A stretch of 64,000 nt of DNA from Paraburkholderia domus (GCF_905220705.1 NZ_CAJNAT010000001.1:62001-126000), one strand, 5' to 3'; shown: positions 24,910 through 35,800, counted from the stretch's first letter. Notes: a model not told the origin generated them from the letters alone. Numbers and translations: made by a program.

Positions 24910-25905
24910 ATGGCAAGCATCGAATCCGCGACGTCCGCATCGACAGCGCAACTGCCGCCCCGCTCGGTCGCCGCGCGCCTCGGCATCACCAGCGTGCCGC
25001 GCGCCGAATTGCAGCGGCGCTACACACAAAGCGGTTCGAAGTTCGTCAAGATCATGGGTGCCGACGTGCATTACGTCGATGAAGGCAGCGGCGACACGAT
25101 CGTGATGATTCACGGTTTCGCGTCTTCGCTGCATACGTGGAATCGCGTTGCCGATGAACTCAAACGCGAGCATCGTGTGATCCGTCTCGATCTTCCGCCA
25201 TTCGGCGTGACCGGCCCGCTGCGCTCGAGCGCCGGCGAAATCGAAACGATGAACCTGCCGACCTACCGGCGTTTCATCGACACCTTCATGCAGGCGCTCG
25301 GCATCTCGCGCGCGACACTGATCGGCAACTCACTCGGCGGCCTGATTTCGTGGGACTACGCGGTGCGCCATCGCGACGCCGTCGAACGCCTGGTATTGAT
25401 CGACTCGGCCGGTTTTCCGATGAAGCTGCCGATTTACATCGGCCTCTTCAATAGCGCGCTGGTGCGAGTCAGTTCGCCGTGGTGGCTGCCTGAAGTCATT
25501 ATCAAGAGCGCCGTGCGCAACGTATATGGCGATCCGCGCAAGCTCGATGCGGTGACACTGCGGCGTTACATCGAATTCTTCCACGGCGAAGGCACGCGCG
25601 CGGCGATCGGCAAGATGGTGCCGACGCTCGACTTCAAGGACGTCGACACCGATGTGCTGAAGACGCTGAAGGTGCCGTCGCTGGTGCTGTGGGGAGCGAA
25701 AGATCGCTGGATTCCGACTGCGCACGCGGCCGAATTTGCGAGCCGTATTCCAGGTGCGAAATCGGTGATGTACCCGGGACTCGGTCACATCCCGATGGAA
25801 GAGGCGCCCGAGCGCGTCATGACCGATCTGCGCGCGTTTCTCGGTACAAGCACGAGCACCGCGGCCGCGCCATTAACGGCAGGCACGGCGAGCGTCTCCC
25901 GCTGA
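24910..25905 (+). CDS. Alpha/beta hydrolase
   Basis: 331 residues with AAGGGAGA before the ATG. The fold is marked by an oxyanion-hole HGFASSLHTW, the nucleophile elbow GNSLGG (catalytic Ser), an acid in LWGAKDRWIP and the catalytic His in GLGHIPMEE. It follows the Baeyer-Villiger monooxygenase on the same strand, so it is likely to hydrolyse the ester or lactone formed there. There is no clear signal peptide; the first 30 residues are Ala/Ser-rich and uninformative. Confidence 0.9.
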   Translation: MASIESATSASTAQLPPRSVAARLGITSVPRAELQRRYTQSGSKFVKIMGADVHYVDEGSGDTIVMIHGFASSLHTWNRVADELKREHRVIRLDLPPFGVTGPLRSSAGEIETMNLPTYRRFIDTFMQALGISRATLIGNSLGGLISWDYAVRHRDAVERLVLIDSAGFPMKLPIYIGLFNSALVRVSSPWWLPEVIIKSAVRNVYGDPRKLDAVTLRRYIEFFHGEGTRAAIGKMVPTLDFKDVDTDVLKTLKVPSLVLWGAKDRWIPTAHAAEFASRIPGAKSVMYPGLGHIPMEEAPERVMTDLRAFLGTSTSTAAAPLTAGTASVSR

Positions 25906-25956
25906 TTTATACCGACCCGGCTCGCGATGCCGTGCGGCACCACAAGCCAACGGCTA

Positions 25957-26640
25957 TCACCCCTCGCCGCCCGGTACCGCGGTATTGAGCGCCAATGCGA
26001 GCGTGCCCACCAGGATAAGGCTCGATGCCCAGACTGCGTCCAGATTGAACCAGCTCCGTGACACGAACTTCAGTCCCAGGTAGCGGTAGACCAACCAGGC
26101 CAGGAGCCCACCGACCATGATCATGGCGGTGGCATGGACGCCGGAGACAAGCAGCGCCATGCCCAGATTGGCGTCGATCAGGGCCCGCGCGGCTTGATGC
26201 CCTTGATCCGAGTCGTAGGACCGGCAAAGGCCGAGGTAGATCGGTACCAGCATCAGTCCTGCGCCGTGCGCGATGGCAACGGCGAAGGACCAGAGCGCGA
26301 GCCGCGACGGTGGGATCCGCGCGAGTACGCGCGGATGGCGCCGCCGGATCAGAAGGAAGACACCAAAGCCGATGACCAGCACACTCGCGCCAATCTGGAT
26401 CTCGCGCTGCCAGGCGAGCAGCGTCGCAAGCATGGCGAAGGGCACCATCACGACGAACATTGCCAGCACGTGCCCTGCTGCGAGATATAAGAGCGTGCAG
26501 AACAGCGCCCGCGCACGTCGGTCCATCAGCCCGCTCGAAACGGCGAGCGGCCATCCCATTGCCGGGTTGAGCCCGTGATAGAGACCGCTCGCCGCGACGG
26601 CTAACCAAAGGCCGGTCTGCGACCAGCCGCCCTCTATCAA
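25957..26640 (-). CDS. Polytopic membrane protein coupled to the SBP56 gene
   Basis: 227 residues from a TTG start that overlaps the stop of the upstream SBP56 gene (TTGA), so the two are translationally coupled. About six hydrophobic segments are visible. Histidine-bearing motifs stand out in or near them: GLYHGLNPAMGW, LAAGHVLAMF, VAIAHGAGLMLVP and SGVHATAMIMVGG. Such in-membrane histidines recall metal or nickel/cobalt exporters of the NicO/UreH type, but I could not assign a family. SBP56/MtoX enzymes need a metal (copper is reported for MtoX), so a metal-supply role is plausible but unproven. Confidence 0.75.
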   Translation of the reverse strand: MIEGGWSQTGLWLAVAASGLYHGLNPAMGWPLAVSSGLMDRRARALFCTLLYLAAGHVLAMFVVMVPFAMLATLLAWQREIQIGASVLVIGFGVFLLIRRRHPRVLARIPPSRLALWSFAVAIAHGAGLMLVPIYLGLCRSYDSDQGHQAARALIDANLGMALLVSGVHATAMIMVGGLLAWLVYRYLGLKFVSRSWFNLDAVWASSLILVGTLALALNTAVPGGEG

Positions 26641-28043
26641 ATCCCCACCGACGGGTAGCAGAACGAATCGGTCGAGCAGTCGCCACCTTCAAGCCGGATC
26701 TGGTGGGCCCGGTATCCGTCGGGAAAGGCTACCCAGTAGTCGTCAGCCAGTGTAAGGCCGCCGGCGGGTTCAGCCCGAGCCATGACCTGTGCCGCTGGCA
26801 CACCGTCCGGGTAGAACTGGTTGTCCCACGTCGAGTAGAGCGAGTTGGTCCAGTAGACCCGCTTTCCGTCGCGGCTGATCTCGACCATCTGCGGACCACC
26901 CGCAAAGGCTTTACCGTTTGGATGGGGCGTACGCCGTACGATTCCGCCGATGTGGACCGATCCCGTGAGCTTTGGTTTCCGGGGTTCCGTCACGTCGTAC
27001 TGACGCATCTCGCCGGTTCCCCAACAGGCGACATACAGGAATTTGTCGTCGATGGAGAGATCGATATCGGTGACGAGCGGCGGCACCGCGCCGAATCCCT
27101 GAAGCAACGGCGGAAGCAGTTCTGCGGCTGCAGGCTCCGGCGGAATGGTCGCGGTCTTCTCGATGTGAAACTTCCCCCCTTCCCGCCACCAGGTCCAGAT
27201 CGACCCTTCAAGGTTCGTCGTGTCGACCACGACGCCGATGAAACCGTATTCCCTACTCGGATCGTGCGCAGGCCGTACTTCGAGCGCCATCTGGTGGTTG
27301 GCGCCGAGATCGATCGTCTGCACGTTGCGCCGTGCCCGCAGATCCCAGAAGTGGATTCGGTGCCCATACTTGTTCGACAGAAGATCTTCGGGGACGATCC
27401 CGTTCTCGAATTGCGGCGGCAACGCCCACTCGCTCGACACCATGTAGTCGCGCGGCAGGTTCCACCAGAAATCGTAGTGTTTCTCCTGCAGCCCGCGATC
27501 GATTTCCCAGCGGCCGAGGACATCGAAAGTCTCGCAGTCCATGATGAAGATGCCGGGGGGGCCGTCGGTGCCATCCTTCCCGCCGCCACCGAGCGTGCTG
27601 ACGTAGATTCCTTCAGGCCCGCAGTGGACGGTGTGGGGACGCGAGTAGCCTGTCTTGCGGAAGATTTCCTCAGGTTCGATGATCTTGTGGATGCGCGCCT
27701 GGGTCGGATGTGGCTTGGTGTCTACGATGTAGATGCGCGAGGAGCGCATCCCCGGAATGATCAGATAGCGCCTTTCCAGGAAGGCGTGGCCGGTCAGCGG
27801 CGACAGTGACGACGAGCAGGCATTCCATCCGAAGTGGTGAAATTCGTCCCCCTTGTTAGGCACCGGTACTGTGTGGACCACCTGGCTGTAAGTCGGCGAT
27901 CCGGGCTTCACGTCGACCACAGCGAGCGCGTCGGGCTGCGAGAAATCCGGGCTGAGCAGCAACGTGTAGGCGAAGTCTTCCGCTGGCGCATCCATCGCGA
28001 GTTTCGGCGACGCGTGGAACGTAGGATCTGGGCGCATTCCCAT
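26637..28043 (-). CDS. Selenium-binding protein (SBP56) / methanethiol oxidase family
   Basis: From the ATG at 28043, with AAGGAG upstream, the protein has 468 residues; an 18-residue extension in frame is less likely. It matches the SBP56 beta-propeller: FHHFGWNACSS near the start, RPHTVHCGPEGIYVSTLGG, SEWALPPQFENGI, DISL-type propeller strands and a GGDCSTDSF ending. Bacterial members (MtoX) oxidise methanethiol to formaldehyde, hydrogen peroxide and sulfide; the human homologue is SELENBP1. No export signal is visible. The accessory genes usually seen with mtoX (SCO1/SenC and MauG types) are absent; the membrane protein downstream takes their place. Confidence 0.9.
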   Translation of the reverse strand: MGMRPDPTFHASPKLAMDAPAEDFAYTLLLSPDFSQPDALAVVDVKPGSPTYSQVVHTVPVPNKGDEFHHFGWNACSSSLSPLTGHAFLERRYLIIPGMRSSRIYIVDTKPHPTQARIHKIIEPEEIFRKTGYSRPHTVHCGPEGIYVSTLGGGGKDGTDGPPGIFIMDCETFDVLGRWEIDRGLQEKHYDFWWNLPRDYMVSSEWALPPQFENGIVPEDLLSNKYGHRIHFWDLRARRNVQTIDLGANHQMALEVRPAHDPSREYGFIGVVVDTTNLEGSIWTWWREGGKFHIEKTATIPPEPAAAELLPPLLQGFGAVPPLVTDIDLSIDDKFLYVACWGTGEMRQYDVTEPRKPKLTGSVHIGGIVRRTPHPNGKAFAGGPQMVEISRDGKRVYWTNSLYSTWDNQFYPDGVPAAQVMARAEPAGGLTLADDYWVAFPDGYRAHQIRLEGGDCSTDSFCYPSVGI

Positions 28044-28723
28044 GACGAGGCTCTCCTTGGTTATGGGGCTCGGAGCGCAAGACATCCGAGGGTTCACAAA
28101 CCTTATCGGGCACTGTTTTCAGATGAGGAATTCTCGTCAGTCTGTCAACGTTGCAAGTAAAGGCGTGCCGTTCGCGGCGCGCCCGGAGACCGAAGAGAGT
28201 GCAATTCAGTCAAGATTATGCGCCTCTCCGAAGAGACCCTGCACGAGAGTGGCGACAGGTCGATATTGGCCGCCTGCTTCGGCCGACTCGCCTCCAAAGC
28301 TTCAGGGGCAAGCAGCCATTCATTGAGCAAGGTTCACGGCGATGTTCAGCCGCCGCCGAGCAAACGCAGCAGGCTCCAAAGGAATTTGCAGAGCATCACG
28401 ATCAGCTCCCACAGGTGAAAGAGTTGCTGCCAGCCTGAAACGCGCGCGAAGGAGTCGATCATGGTCCGCTGGTGAGAGGGAGGGCTGCGAGAAATGGCCG
28501 GCACAGCCACTTGCGGGGCCGAGCCTGTCTCGGGGCTGGCGTCGCACACGTGCCGCGCACTGGGCTGTGTCTGCGCCCTGCCGAATCCCACATCATAACG
28601 ACCACGGGATACCCCGTATCAAGTTGACTGAAAGTCTGCCGTAAACGCATCGAGAAGACGCGGCATCCGCACTGGGTGACCGCGCCAATTGACTGCGCCA
28701 ACTGCGCCATCAAGGAGACGAGC
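28044..28723. other. Divergent spacer between the SBP56 and MCP genes
   Basis: About 680 bases, mostly non-coding by eye. The only candidate is a small hydrophobic reading frame at 28346-28462 (minus), listed separately. Longer frames here look like chance in GC-rich DNA. Confidence 0.4.
28346..28462 (-). CDS. Possible small membrane-associated protein
   Basis: A 38-residue frame starting MIDSFARVSGWQQLFHLWEL and ending in a hydrophobic segment (IVMLCKFLWSLLRL) and three Gly. The amphipathic lead and single hydrophobic stretch are what a small membrane protein would look like. The ribosome binding site is weak (CTCTC/GAG only), and I recognise no family. It could be chance. Confidence 0.3.
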   Translation of the reverse strand: MIDSFARVSGWQQLFHLWELIVMLCKFLWSLLRLLGGG

Positions 28724-30127
28724 ATGACGCGTTTCAGCTTTCGCCGCAGCGGCCGTTCGCAAACGATCGTCGGCGATATTGCCGCCCAGGCCGGCAAATT
28801 GGGAATTGAAATCTGCGACGTATCGGGCCACGTTGAAGAAGTTGCCGCACGCGTGCAGCACCAGGCGCAGGTATGCCGCGCGCTGCGCGAGTCCGCCGCA
28901 CAGACACTCGCGGGCAATCATCGCATTGCCACTGCCGCGCGCGAAATGCGCAGCGTGTCGACCGAAGCCGCGACCAGCGTGCTGGAATCGCAGCAGACAC
29001 TGGAAGCGTCGCTGGCCGACATCCACGGGCTGGTCGAAGGCGTGACGGTGATCGAGAGCCAGATCGGCGCGTTGCGCAGCGCGTTGGCGCACGTCAGCCG
29101 CGTCTCCGAGGAGATTTCACTGATCGCCCGCCAGACGCACTTGCTGGCGCTGAACGCCGCCATCGAAGCCGCGCGCGCCGGCGACTCCGGCAAGAGTTTC
29201 GCGGTGGTGGCCGCCGAGGTGAAGAACCTGTCGGCGAAGACCGCGCAGGCGACGGGCCAGATCGAAACGACGCTGGCGCAACTCACTCAACAGACCGAGC
29301 AGTTGATCACCGAGGGTTCGGTGAACACGGCGCGCGCACACCGGGTACGCGAAGGCACGCGAAAGATCGGCGACGTCGTGCATGCGACGGGCGATGCGAT
29401 TACGCAGCTCAACGACGAGGCTGGGCAGATCGCCGCGTTGACCGGCGAGATCGAAGCACAATGCAACGGGCTCGAGGCGCAGGTGCTGGAGATGGCGAGC
29501 GGCGTTGAAGATTCGAGCGAGAACTTCGTCCAGGCGAAGGACCGGCTGGGAAATCTGCTCAGCGTGTCCGAGACGTTGATCGAGTTGACGACCGCCACGG
29601 GGGTCGAGACTGCGGATACGCGGTTTATTGATGCGGTGCAGCAGGCCGCGGCTGCGGTGAGCAAGGTATTCGAAGCGGCGGTTGCTCGAGGCGAAGTGTC
29701 GATTGAGGATCTGTTCGATCAACGTTATATGCCCGTTGCGGGAAGCAATCCGGCTCAGTTCGTTACCCGGTTTACTGCTTTTACTGATCGGGTTTTGCCT
29801 GCTATTCAGGAGCCGTTACTCGGGCTTGATCCACGCGTGGCGTTTTGTGCTGCGGTCGATGTGCGCGGGTATCTGCCTACTCACAATCTGAAGTTTTCTT
29901 TGCCGCAGCGCGAGGATGTGGTGTGGAACATGGCTAATTGCCGGAATCGGCGGATGTTCGATGACCGTACCGGGGTTGCGGCGGCTTCGCATGTTAAGAA
30001 ATTTTTGCTGCAGACGTATCGGCGCGATATGGGCGGTGGGCAGTTTGTTTTGATGAAGGATGCGTCGGCGCCTGTGTTTGTTGCCGGGCGGCATTGGGGT
30101 GGGGTTCGGATTGGGTATAAGGTTTGA
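28724..30127 (+). CDS. Soluble methyl-accepting chemotaxis-like protein with C-terminal sensor
   Basis: 467 residues with AAGGAGA before the ATG. There is no membrane segment. The first 270 or so residues form a long helical hairpin with the hallmark signalling tip ([20 protein letters not shown], then [15 protein letters not shown]) that contacts CheA and CheW. The last 140 or so residues are globular ([44 protein letters not shown]) and look like a ligand or redox sensor placed after the signalling part, the reverse of usual receptors. A cytoplasmic chemoreceptor is the best reading. No che genes are nearby. Confidence 0.88.
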   Translation: MTRFSFRRSGRSQTIVGDIAAQAGKLGIEICDVSGHVEEVAARVQHQAQVCRALRESAAQTLAGNHRIATAAREMRSVSTEAATSVLESQQTLEASLADIHGLVEGVTVIESQIGALRSALAHVSRVSEEISLIARQTHLLALNAAIEAARAGDSGKSFAVVAAEVKNLSAKTAQATGQIETTLAQLTQQTEQLITEGSVNTARAHRVREGTRKIGDVVHATGDAITQLNDEAGQIAALTGEIEAQCNGLEAQVLEMASGVEDSSENFVQAKDRLGNLLSVSETLIELTTATGVETADTRFIDAVQQAAAAVSKVFEAAVARGEVSIEDLFDQRYMPVAGSNPAQFVTRFTAFTDRVLPAIQEPLLGLDPRVAFCAAVDVRGYLPTHNLKFSLPQREDVVWNMANCRNRRMFDDRTGVAAASHVKKFLLQTYRRDMGGGQFVLMKDASAPVFVAGRHWGGVRIGYKV

Positions 30128-30130
30128 TGG

Positions 30131-30408
30131 TTTTTTTGCCTGCGCGGCGCTTGCTGTCTGCATGCCTATGGCGTTGGCCTTTCCTTGAATTCTTAGTGGT
30201 CTATTAGTGTTGCCCCTGTGCGGGGCGGGCACCTACTTTTCTTTGCATGCCGCAAAGAAAAGTAGGCAAAAGAAAGCGGCTCAAACCGCCAGCTCATAAG
30301 CGGGTCCCCTGGCTCGGAGGGGGTAGTGGTGCATCTGGAATCCGTGCCCTCGCACATTCAGCCCTGGCGACAAGGCAGTCATACTTCCGGCGGCGCTACG
30401 CGCGCCGA
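30131..30408 (-). repeat. Long hairpin-bearing intergenic repeat, copy 2 (inverted)
   Basis: Reverse-complement copy of the repeat at 14697-14970, starting directly after the MCP gene stop. The central hairpin at 30233-30265 has a perfect 14-pair stem: CTACTTTTCTTTGC against GCAAAGAAAAGTAG with a 5-base loop. Together with copy 3 it forms a large inverted pair flanking 30409-30598. Confidence 0.9.
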
Positions 30409-30598
30409 CGGGCACTTCACAAAACCCGCTGCTACGTTTTCGCACTCGCGCTTTGCCCACGAGTTCAGGGATATTTCGGCGAGGCAAGGCCCATCGCTCC
30501 CGCCGCGCGTAACCGAAGCCCCGGGTTTCCCACGCTGACCCATCCGCGACGCACGCAGTGCGGAGTGGGCGCTGATGAATCCTTTGTCACTTACGCCA

Positions 30599-30823
30599 AA
30601 TGTGCGAGGGCACCGATTCCAGATGCACCACTACCCTAACTGCGCGGGGGACCCGCTTAAAAATTGGCGGTGTGAGCTGCTTTCTCTTGCCTACTTCTCT
30701 TTGCAGCAGCAAAGAGAAGTAGGTGCCGCCCCGCACAGGGGCAACGCTAATAAACCACTAACAAAACAAGGAAAGGCCAACACCGCAGGCATACAGCCAA
30801 ACAAAGCGCCACGCAAGAACAAA
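30599..30823 (+). repeat. Long hairpin-bearing intergenic repeat, copy 3
   Basis: Same orientation as copy 1, ending two bases before the potI stop codon on the other strand. The hairpin at 30691-30722 is again a perfect 14-pair stem (CTACTTCTCTTTGC against GCAAAGAGAAGTAG). It differs from copy 2 by a T-A to C-G pair change, a compensatory substitution. Confidence 0.9.
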
Positions 30824-30825
30824 CC

Positions 30826-31644
30826 CTATACCGCCATCACAGCCCTCTTCCTCTCCGCCCGCTGCATAAAATAATTAGCAGCAACAACCCCAACGGTAAC
30901 AACAGCAATAAACAACGTAGCCAGCGCATTCATCTCCGGATTCAACCCAAGCCGCACACGAGAGAAAACAACCAGCGGCAACGTAGTCGACCCAGGCCCG
31001 GACAGAAACGCCGACAACACCAGATCGTCGATAGACAAAGTGAACGACAACAGCCACCCAGAAACAAGAGCCTGCGAAATCAACGGCAACGTAATGAAGA
31101 AAAACACCCTAAGCGGCGTAGCCCCAAGATCAAGCGCGGCTTCCTCAAGAGACGGATGCAACTCCTTCACACGTGACTGCACGATGATGGCCACATAAGA
31201 AATACACAGCATCACGTGCCCGATCCAGATCGTGAAAATGCCACGCCCAGCGGGCCACCCCAACCACTTGGCCATTTCGATGAACAACAGCAGCAACGAG
31301 ATCCCCTGAATCACCTCGGGAATCACCAACGGCGCATTGATCATCCCCGTATAAAGCGTAAATCCACGAAACCGCCCCATCCGGGCCAAAACAAACCCAG
31401 CCCATGTGCCAATGATCACCGACGCGAAAGCCGTCAGCAACGCCACGCGCAACGACAACCACGCAGCCGCGATCAACTCGTCGTCCTGCAGCAATGCCGC
31501 GTACCAGCGCGTAGAAAACCGCGTCCAAACCGTGACCAGTTGCGATTCGTTGAACGAATACACAATCAGACTCACGATCGGAATGTAGAGAAACAGAAAC
31601 CCAATCCCCAAGGCAATAAACTGCAAAATCCGGTTCGGCTTCAT
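30826..31644 (-). CDS. potI: Putrescine ABC transporter permease
   Basis: 272 residues from the ATG at 31644, which overlaps the stop of the preceding permease gene (TGATG). Six membrane helices are visible, with the EAA loop that docks on the ATPase (LEEAALDLGATPLRVFFFIT). It fits the second inner-membrane permease of the PotFGHI putrescine importer. It is the last gene of the operon, and the hairpin repeat begins right after its stop, where it may act as a terminator or 3' stabiliser. Confidence 0.93.
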   Translation of the reverse strand: MKPNRILQFIALGIGFLFLYIPIVSLIVYSFNESQLVTVWTRFSTRWYAALLQDDELIAAAWLSLRVALLTAFASVIIGTWAGFVLARMGRFRGFTLYTGMINAPLVIPEVIQGISLLLLFIEMAKWLGWPAGRGIFTIWIGHVMLCISYVAIIVQSRVKELHPSLEEAALDLGATPLRVFFFITLPLISQALVSGWLLSFTLSIDDLVLSAFLSGPGSTTLPLVVFSRVRLGLNPEMNALATLFIAVVTVGVVAANYFMQRAERKRAVMAV

Positions 31645-32569
31645 CAGCGTCGTTCCTCCATCGCCTTCGCCTGCGCGTACTGGAAAAACGCCATCGGCAC
31701 CAATAACAACAACACCATCGCGCACGTCACGGCAGACGCCATCGGCCAATCGGCATTGTCGAAAAACTCATTCCACATCACACGGCCAATCATCAGCGTG
31801 TTCGCGCCACCCAGCAGTTCCGGAATCACGTACTCGCCTACCGCCGGAATGAACACCAGCAAACAACCGGCAATGATGCCGTTCTTCGAGAGCGGCAAGG
31901 TGATCTGCCAGAACGCCCGCCACGGCTTCGCGCCGAGATCATAGGCGGCTTCCAGCAACGTCATGTCCATCTTCACCAGATGTGCATACAGCGGCATGAC
32001 GAGGAACGGCAGGTATGAATACACCATGCCGATATAAACCGCGGTGTTCGTGTGATACAACTCGATCGGTGTGTGGATCAGTCCCACGGACATCAGAAAG
32101 TTGTTCAGCAAGCCATTGTTCTTCAGGATGCCGATCCATGCGTACACGCGAATCAGAAACGACGTCCAGAACGGCAGCATCACAGCCATCATCAGCAGAT
32201 TGCGGCTCGCCGGATTCGATCGCGCAATGTAGTACGCCATCGGATAGCCAATCAGCAAACACAGCAACGTCGATACCGCCGCGACCACCACCGAATTCAC
32301 ATAGGTCGCGAAATACAGGCTGTCGGTGAGCAGAAACGCATAGTGCGACAGGTCCAGAGCAACGTGAACCACACCATCCGTGTACGTGGTGAGTTCCGTA
32401 TACGGCGGAATGCCGAGCTGCAAATCGGCAAAGCTGATCTTCACGACCAGCAGGAACGGCACGAGGAAAAACAGCAGCAGCCAGATGAACGGCCCGGCCA
32501 CCACCGCGGTGCGGCCGGTCAGATTGAAACGGCGCACCGGCCACGATGCCAGAGAATTGATCGTGCGCT

Positions 32570-32573
<4 letters not shown>
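31644..32573 (-). CDS. potH: Putrescine ABC transporter permease
   Basis: 309 residues, six membrane helices, with the EAA-type loop LEAAYDLGAKPWRAFWQITL. It pairs with PotI to form the channel of the polyamine importer. Start and stop overlap both neighbours (TGATG-type junctions at 32570-32573 and at 31644), so the three genes are translationally coupled. Confidence 0.93.
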
Positions 32574-33739
<1,166 letters not shown>

Positions 33740-33767
33740 AATGCTTTACTCCGGCGTTTGACGAACA

Positions 33768-33793
33768 AAGCCCCCGGTGGACACCGAGGGCTT
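33768..33793. terminator. Hairpin between potF and potG
   Basis: AAGCCCCCGGTG and ACCGAGGGCTT pair with one mismatch around GAC. It lies between the binding-protein gene and the ATPase gene, where a leaky terminator would give more binding protein than transporter. No long T run follows, so the function is inferred from position. Confidence 0.5.
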
Positions 33794-33828
33794 CATGATG
33801 ATACTTACCCGTTCACTCTAACGGCGAA

Positions 33829-34929
33829 TCAGCGGCCGGACTTGAATTCAGTCCACAGTCGCGTTTGCAGCCGCTGGATTTCCGGCGGCAGCGGCTTCAA
33901 CAGGAACAGTGTCTTGATGACTTCAGGCGACGGATACACGGCCGGGTCGTTCGCCACGTCCTTGTCCACATACTTGCGCGCTTCGAGGTTGGCGCTCGGA
34001 TAGTAGACGGCGTTGGTGATCGCGGCGTGAACCTGCGGCGTTTCGATGTAGTTGATCCACTCGAGCGCGGCTTCCTTGTTCTTCGCGTCTTTCGGAATCG
34101 CCATTACGTCGAACCACACCGGGGCACCGCCCTTCGGAATGTAGTACTCGATCTTGTAGGCCTTCTTCGCCTCGATCGCGCGATGCTTGGCGATCACGAC
34201 GTCACCCGACCAGCCGTACGCGAAGCACACGTCGCCGCCAACCAGATCGTTGATGTAGCCCGACGAGTTGAACTGCGTGATGTACGGACGGATCTTCTTC
34301 ATCATTTCGAGCGCGGCGCGGTAGTCAGCCGGGTTCGTGCTCATCGGATCCTTGCCGATGTAATGCAGCGCGGCGGCAAACATCTGGTCCGGTGCGTCGA
34401 GCACGGACACGCCACAGGCCTTCAGCTTCGAAATGTTTTCCGGCTTGAAGAGCACGTCCCAGTTGTCGAGCGGCACATTCTTGCCGAGGATCTGCTGAGC
34501 CTTGGTGACGTTGTAGGCGAGACCGGTCGTGCCGTATGCCCAAGGCACCGTGTACTTGTTGCCCGGATCGGCGCCGGCCACGAGGGCCATCAGCGACGGG
34601 TCGAGGTATTTGAGGTTCGGCAGCTTCGACTTGTCGAGCGGCGCGAAGATGCCGGCAGCAATCTGCTTGCCGGCGTAATTGCTGGTCGGCACGACGATGT
34701 CGTAGCCCGAGTTGCCGGTGAGGAGCTTGGCTTGCAGCGTGTCGTCGCTGTCGTAGTTGTCGTATTTGACCTGGACACCAGTCTGTTTGGTGAAGTTCGG
34801 AATGGTGTCCTTGGCAATGTAATCGGACCAGTTATACACGTTCAGCTGCGTATCTTTCGCAGCGGCCGCCAACCACGGTGTCGCGCACAAGACCAGCGCT
34901 GCCACTTGCCCCACTACCCGTCTTTTCAT
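33829..34929 (-). CDS. potF: Periplasmic putrescine-binding protein
   Basis: 366 residues from the ATG at 34929 (CGGAGA upstream) with a clear signal peptide (VAALVLCATPWLAAAAK). The mature start QLNVYNWSDYIAKDTIPNF is typical of PotD/PotF polyamine-binding proteins. It captures putrescine for the PotGHI complex encoded downstream in the order F, G, H, I as in enterobacteria. Preference for putrescine over spermidine is inferred from gene order, not from binding-site residues. Confidence 0.93.
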   Translation of the reverse strand: MKRRVVGQVAALVLCATPWLAAAAKDTQLNVYNWSDYIAKDTIPNFTKQTGVQVKYDNYDSDDTLQAKLLTGNSGYDIVVPTSNYAGKQIAAGIFAPLDKSKLPNLKYLDPSLMALVAGADPGNKYTVPWAYGTTGLAYNVTKAQQILGKNVPLDNWDVLFKPENISKLKACGVSVLDAPDQMFAAALHYIGKDPMSTNPADYRAALEMMKKIRPYITQFNSSGYINDLVGGDVCFAYGWSGDVVIAKHRAIEAKKAYKIEYYIPKGGAPVWFDVMAIPKDAKNKEAALEWINYIETPQVHAAITNAVYYPSANLEARKYVDKDVANDPAVYPSPEVIKTLFLLKPLPPEIQRLQTRLWTEFKSGR

Positions 34930-35596
34930 CCCGTTCTCCGATCCTGACCGGCCCGAGCCGGCCGCCTTCGCCCACGCCGCGGCACACCGCACGCGGCTCC
35001 CCTGAAAAACCCGAAAACTACCATTAATTATTGCGCACACCAAAAAAAATGCTGGGCTGTCGCGCAAACGGTACAGCGTAAGCCGTGCCGCTACAAAATG
35101 GGCGCAATTTTAGCGGGTTATCGGCGCGTGTCTACCCGTAAAAAACACCAGTGGCAGCCTCGGTGTTATCTCGTTGTCAAGTTACGGCGGTCCCGCCACA
35201 CCCATGTTCATCTCGGGGTAGCAGCCAGAGGCCACCATTCGCGAATTTTATGCAATACGGCTGACCTCGATGCGAGGTGTAACCACCCGTTGCGCCACGG
35301 TTTGCAATAGGGCTGGGAGACCGGCGCGAATCACGCGGACGCGCCTTGACCTCGCTGCGTCGAGTACCGGATCCTTCGCTTGCAAGCGAATGCAGTCTTA
35401 ATGAAGTTATTCTGTAAGCATTCTCCGAGCATCTCGCCGTTTCGCGCGCTGAGGGGCGGAGTTCGATTTGGGACGAAGGCGGCAGTGGATACGGCCAACC
35501 GTGCATGCATCTGTGCCATGGTGAGCGCGACGCCAGGGCGCGATCGCCGCATCGGTTAACATAGCGGAACTCCGCTTCTCTGCTCCAAGGTTTCCG
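34930..35596. other. Divergent spacer upstream of potF
   Basis: About 670 bases with no gene I can support. A perfect 16-base palindrome (TTCGCTTGCAAGCGAA) lies at 35375-35390 and could be a protein-binding site or simple hairpin. Open frames on either strand lack family resemblance. Confidence 0.4.
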
Positions 35597-35800
35597 ATGG
35601 CTTCGAATCTCCATGATCTTCCCGACAGCCCGTGCATCGGCGTCTGTTCCACGCTTTTCGACGAGGTCTGCAAAGGCTGCGGCCGCACCGCCACCGAAGT
35701 GTCCAACTGGGTGTTCCTGAGCGACGAGGAAAAGCGCGCCGTATGGGTACGCATTGAGCAGGATGGCACTGCGATGCGCTTCAAGAACGACAAGCTGTAG
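35597..35800 (+). CDS. DUF1289 small cysteine-rich protein
   Basis: 67 residues with the family pattern SPCIGVCSTLFDEVCKGCGR near the N-terminus and WVFLSDEEKRAVWVRI after it. The four cysteines (C-x3-C, C-x2-C) suggest metal or iron-sulfur binding. The family is widespread in proteobacteria and its function is not established. A strong two-way terminator follows. Confidence 0.9.
   Translation: MASNLHDLPDSPCIGVCSTLFDEVCKGCGRTATEVSNWVFLSDEEKRAVWVRIEQDGTAMRFKNDKL

Noticed and set aside
34930..35596. Regulatory RNA or small gene upstream of potF
   Set aside because: Only a 16-base palindrome was seen; no conserved riboswitch features or ribosome binding sites could be supported.
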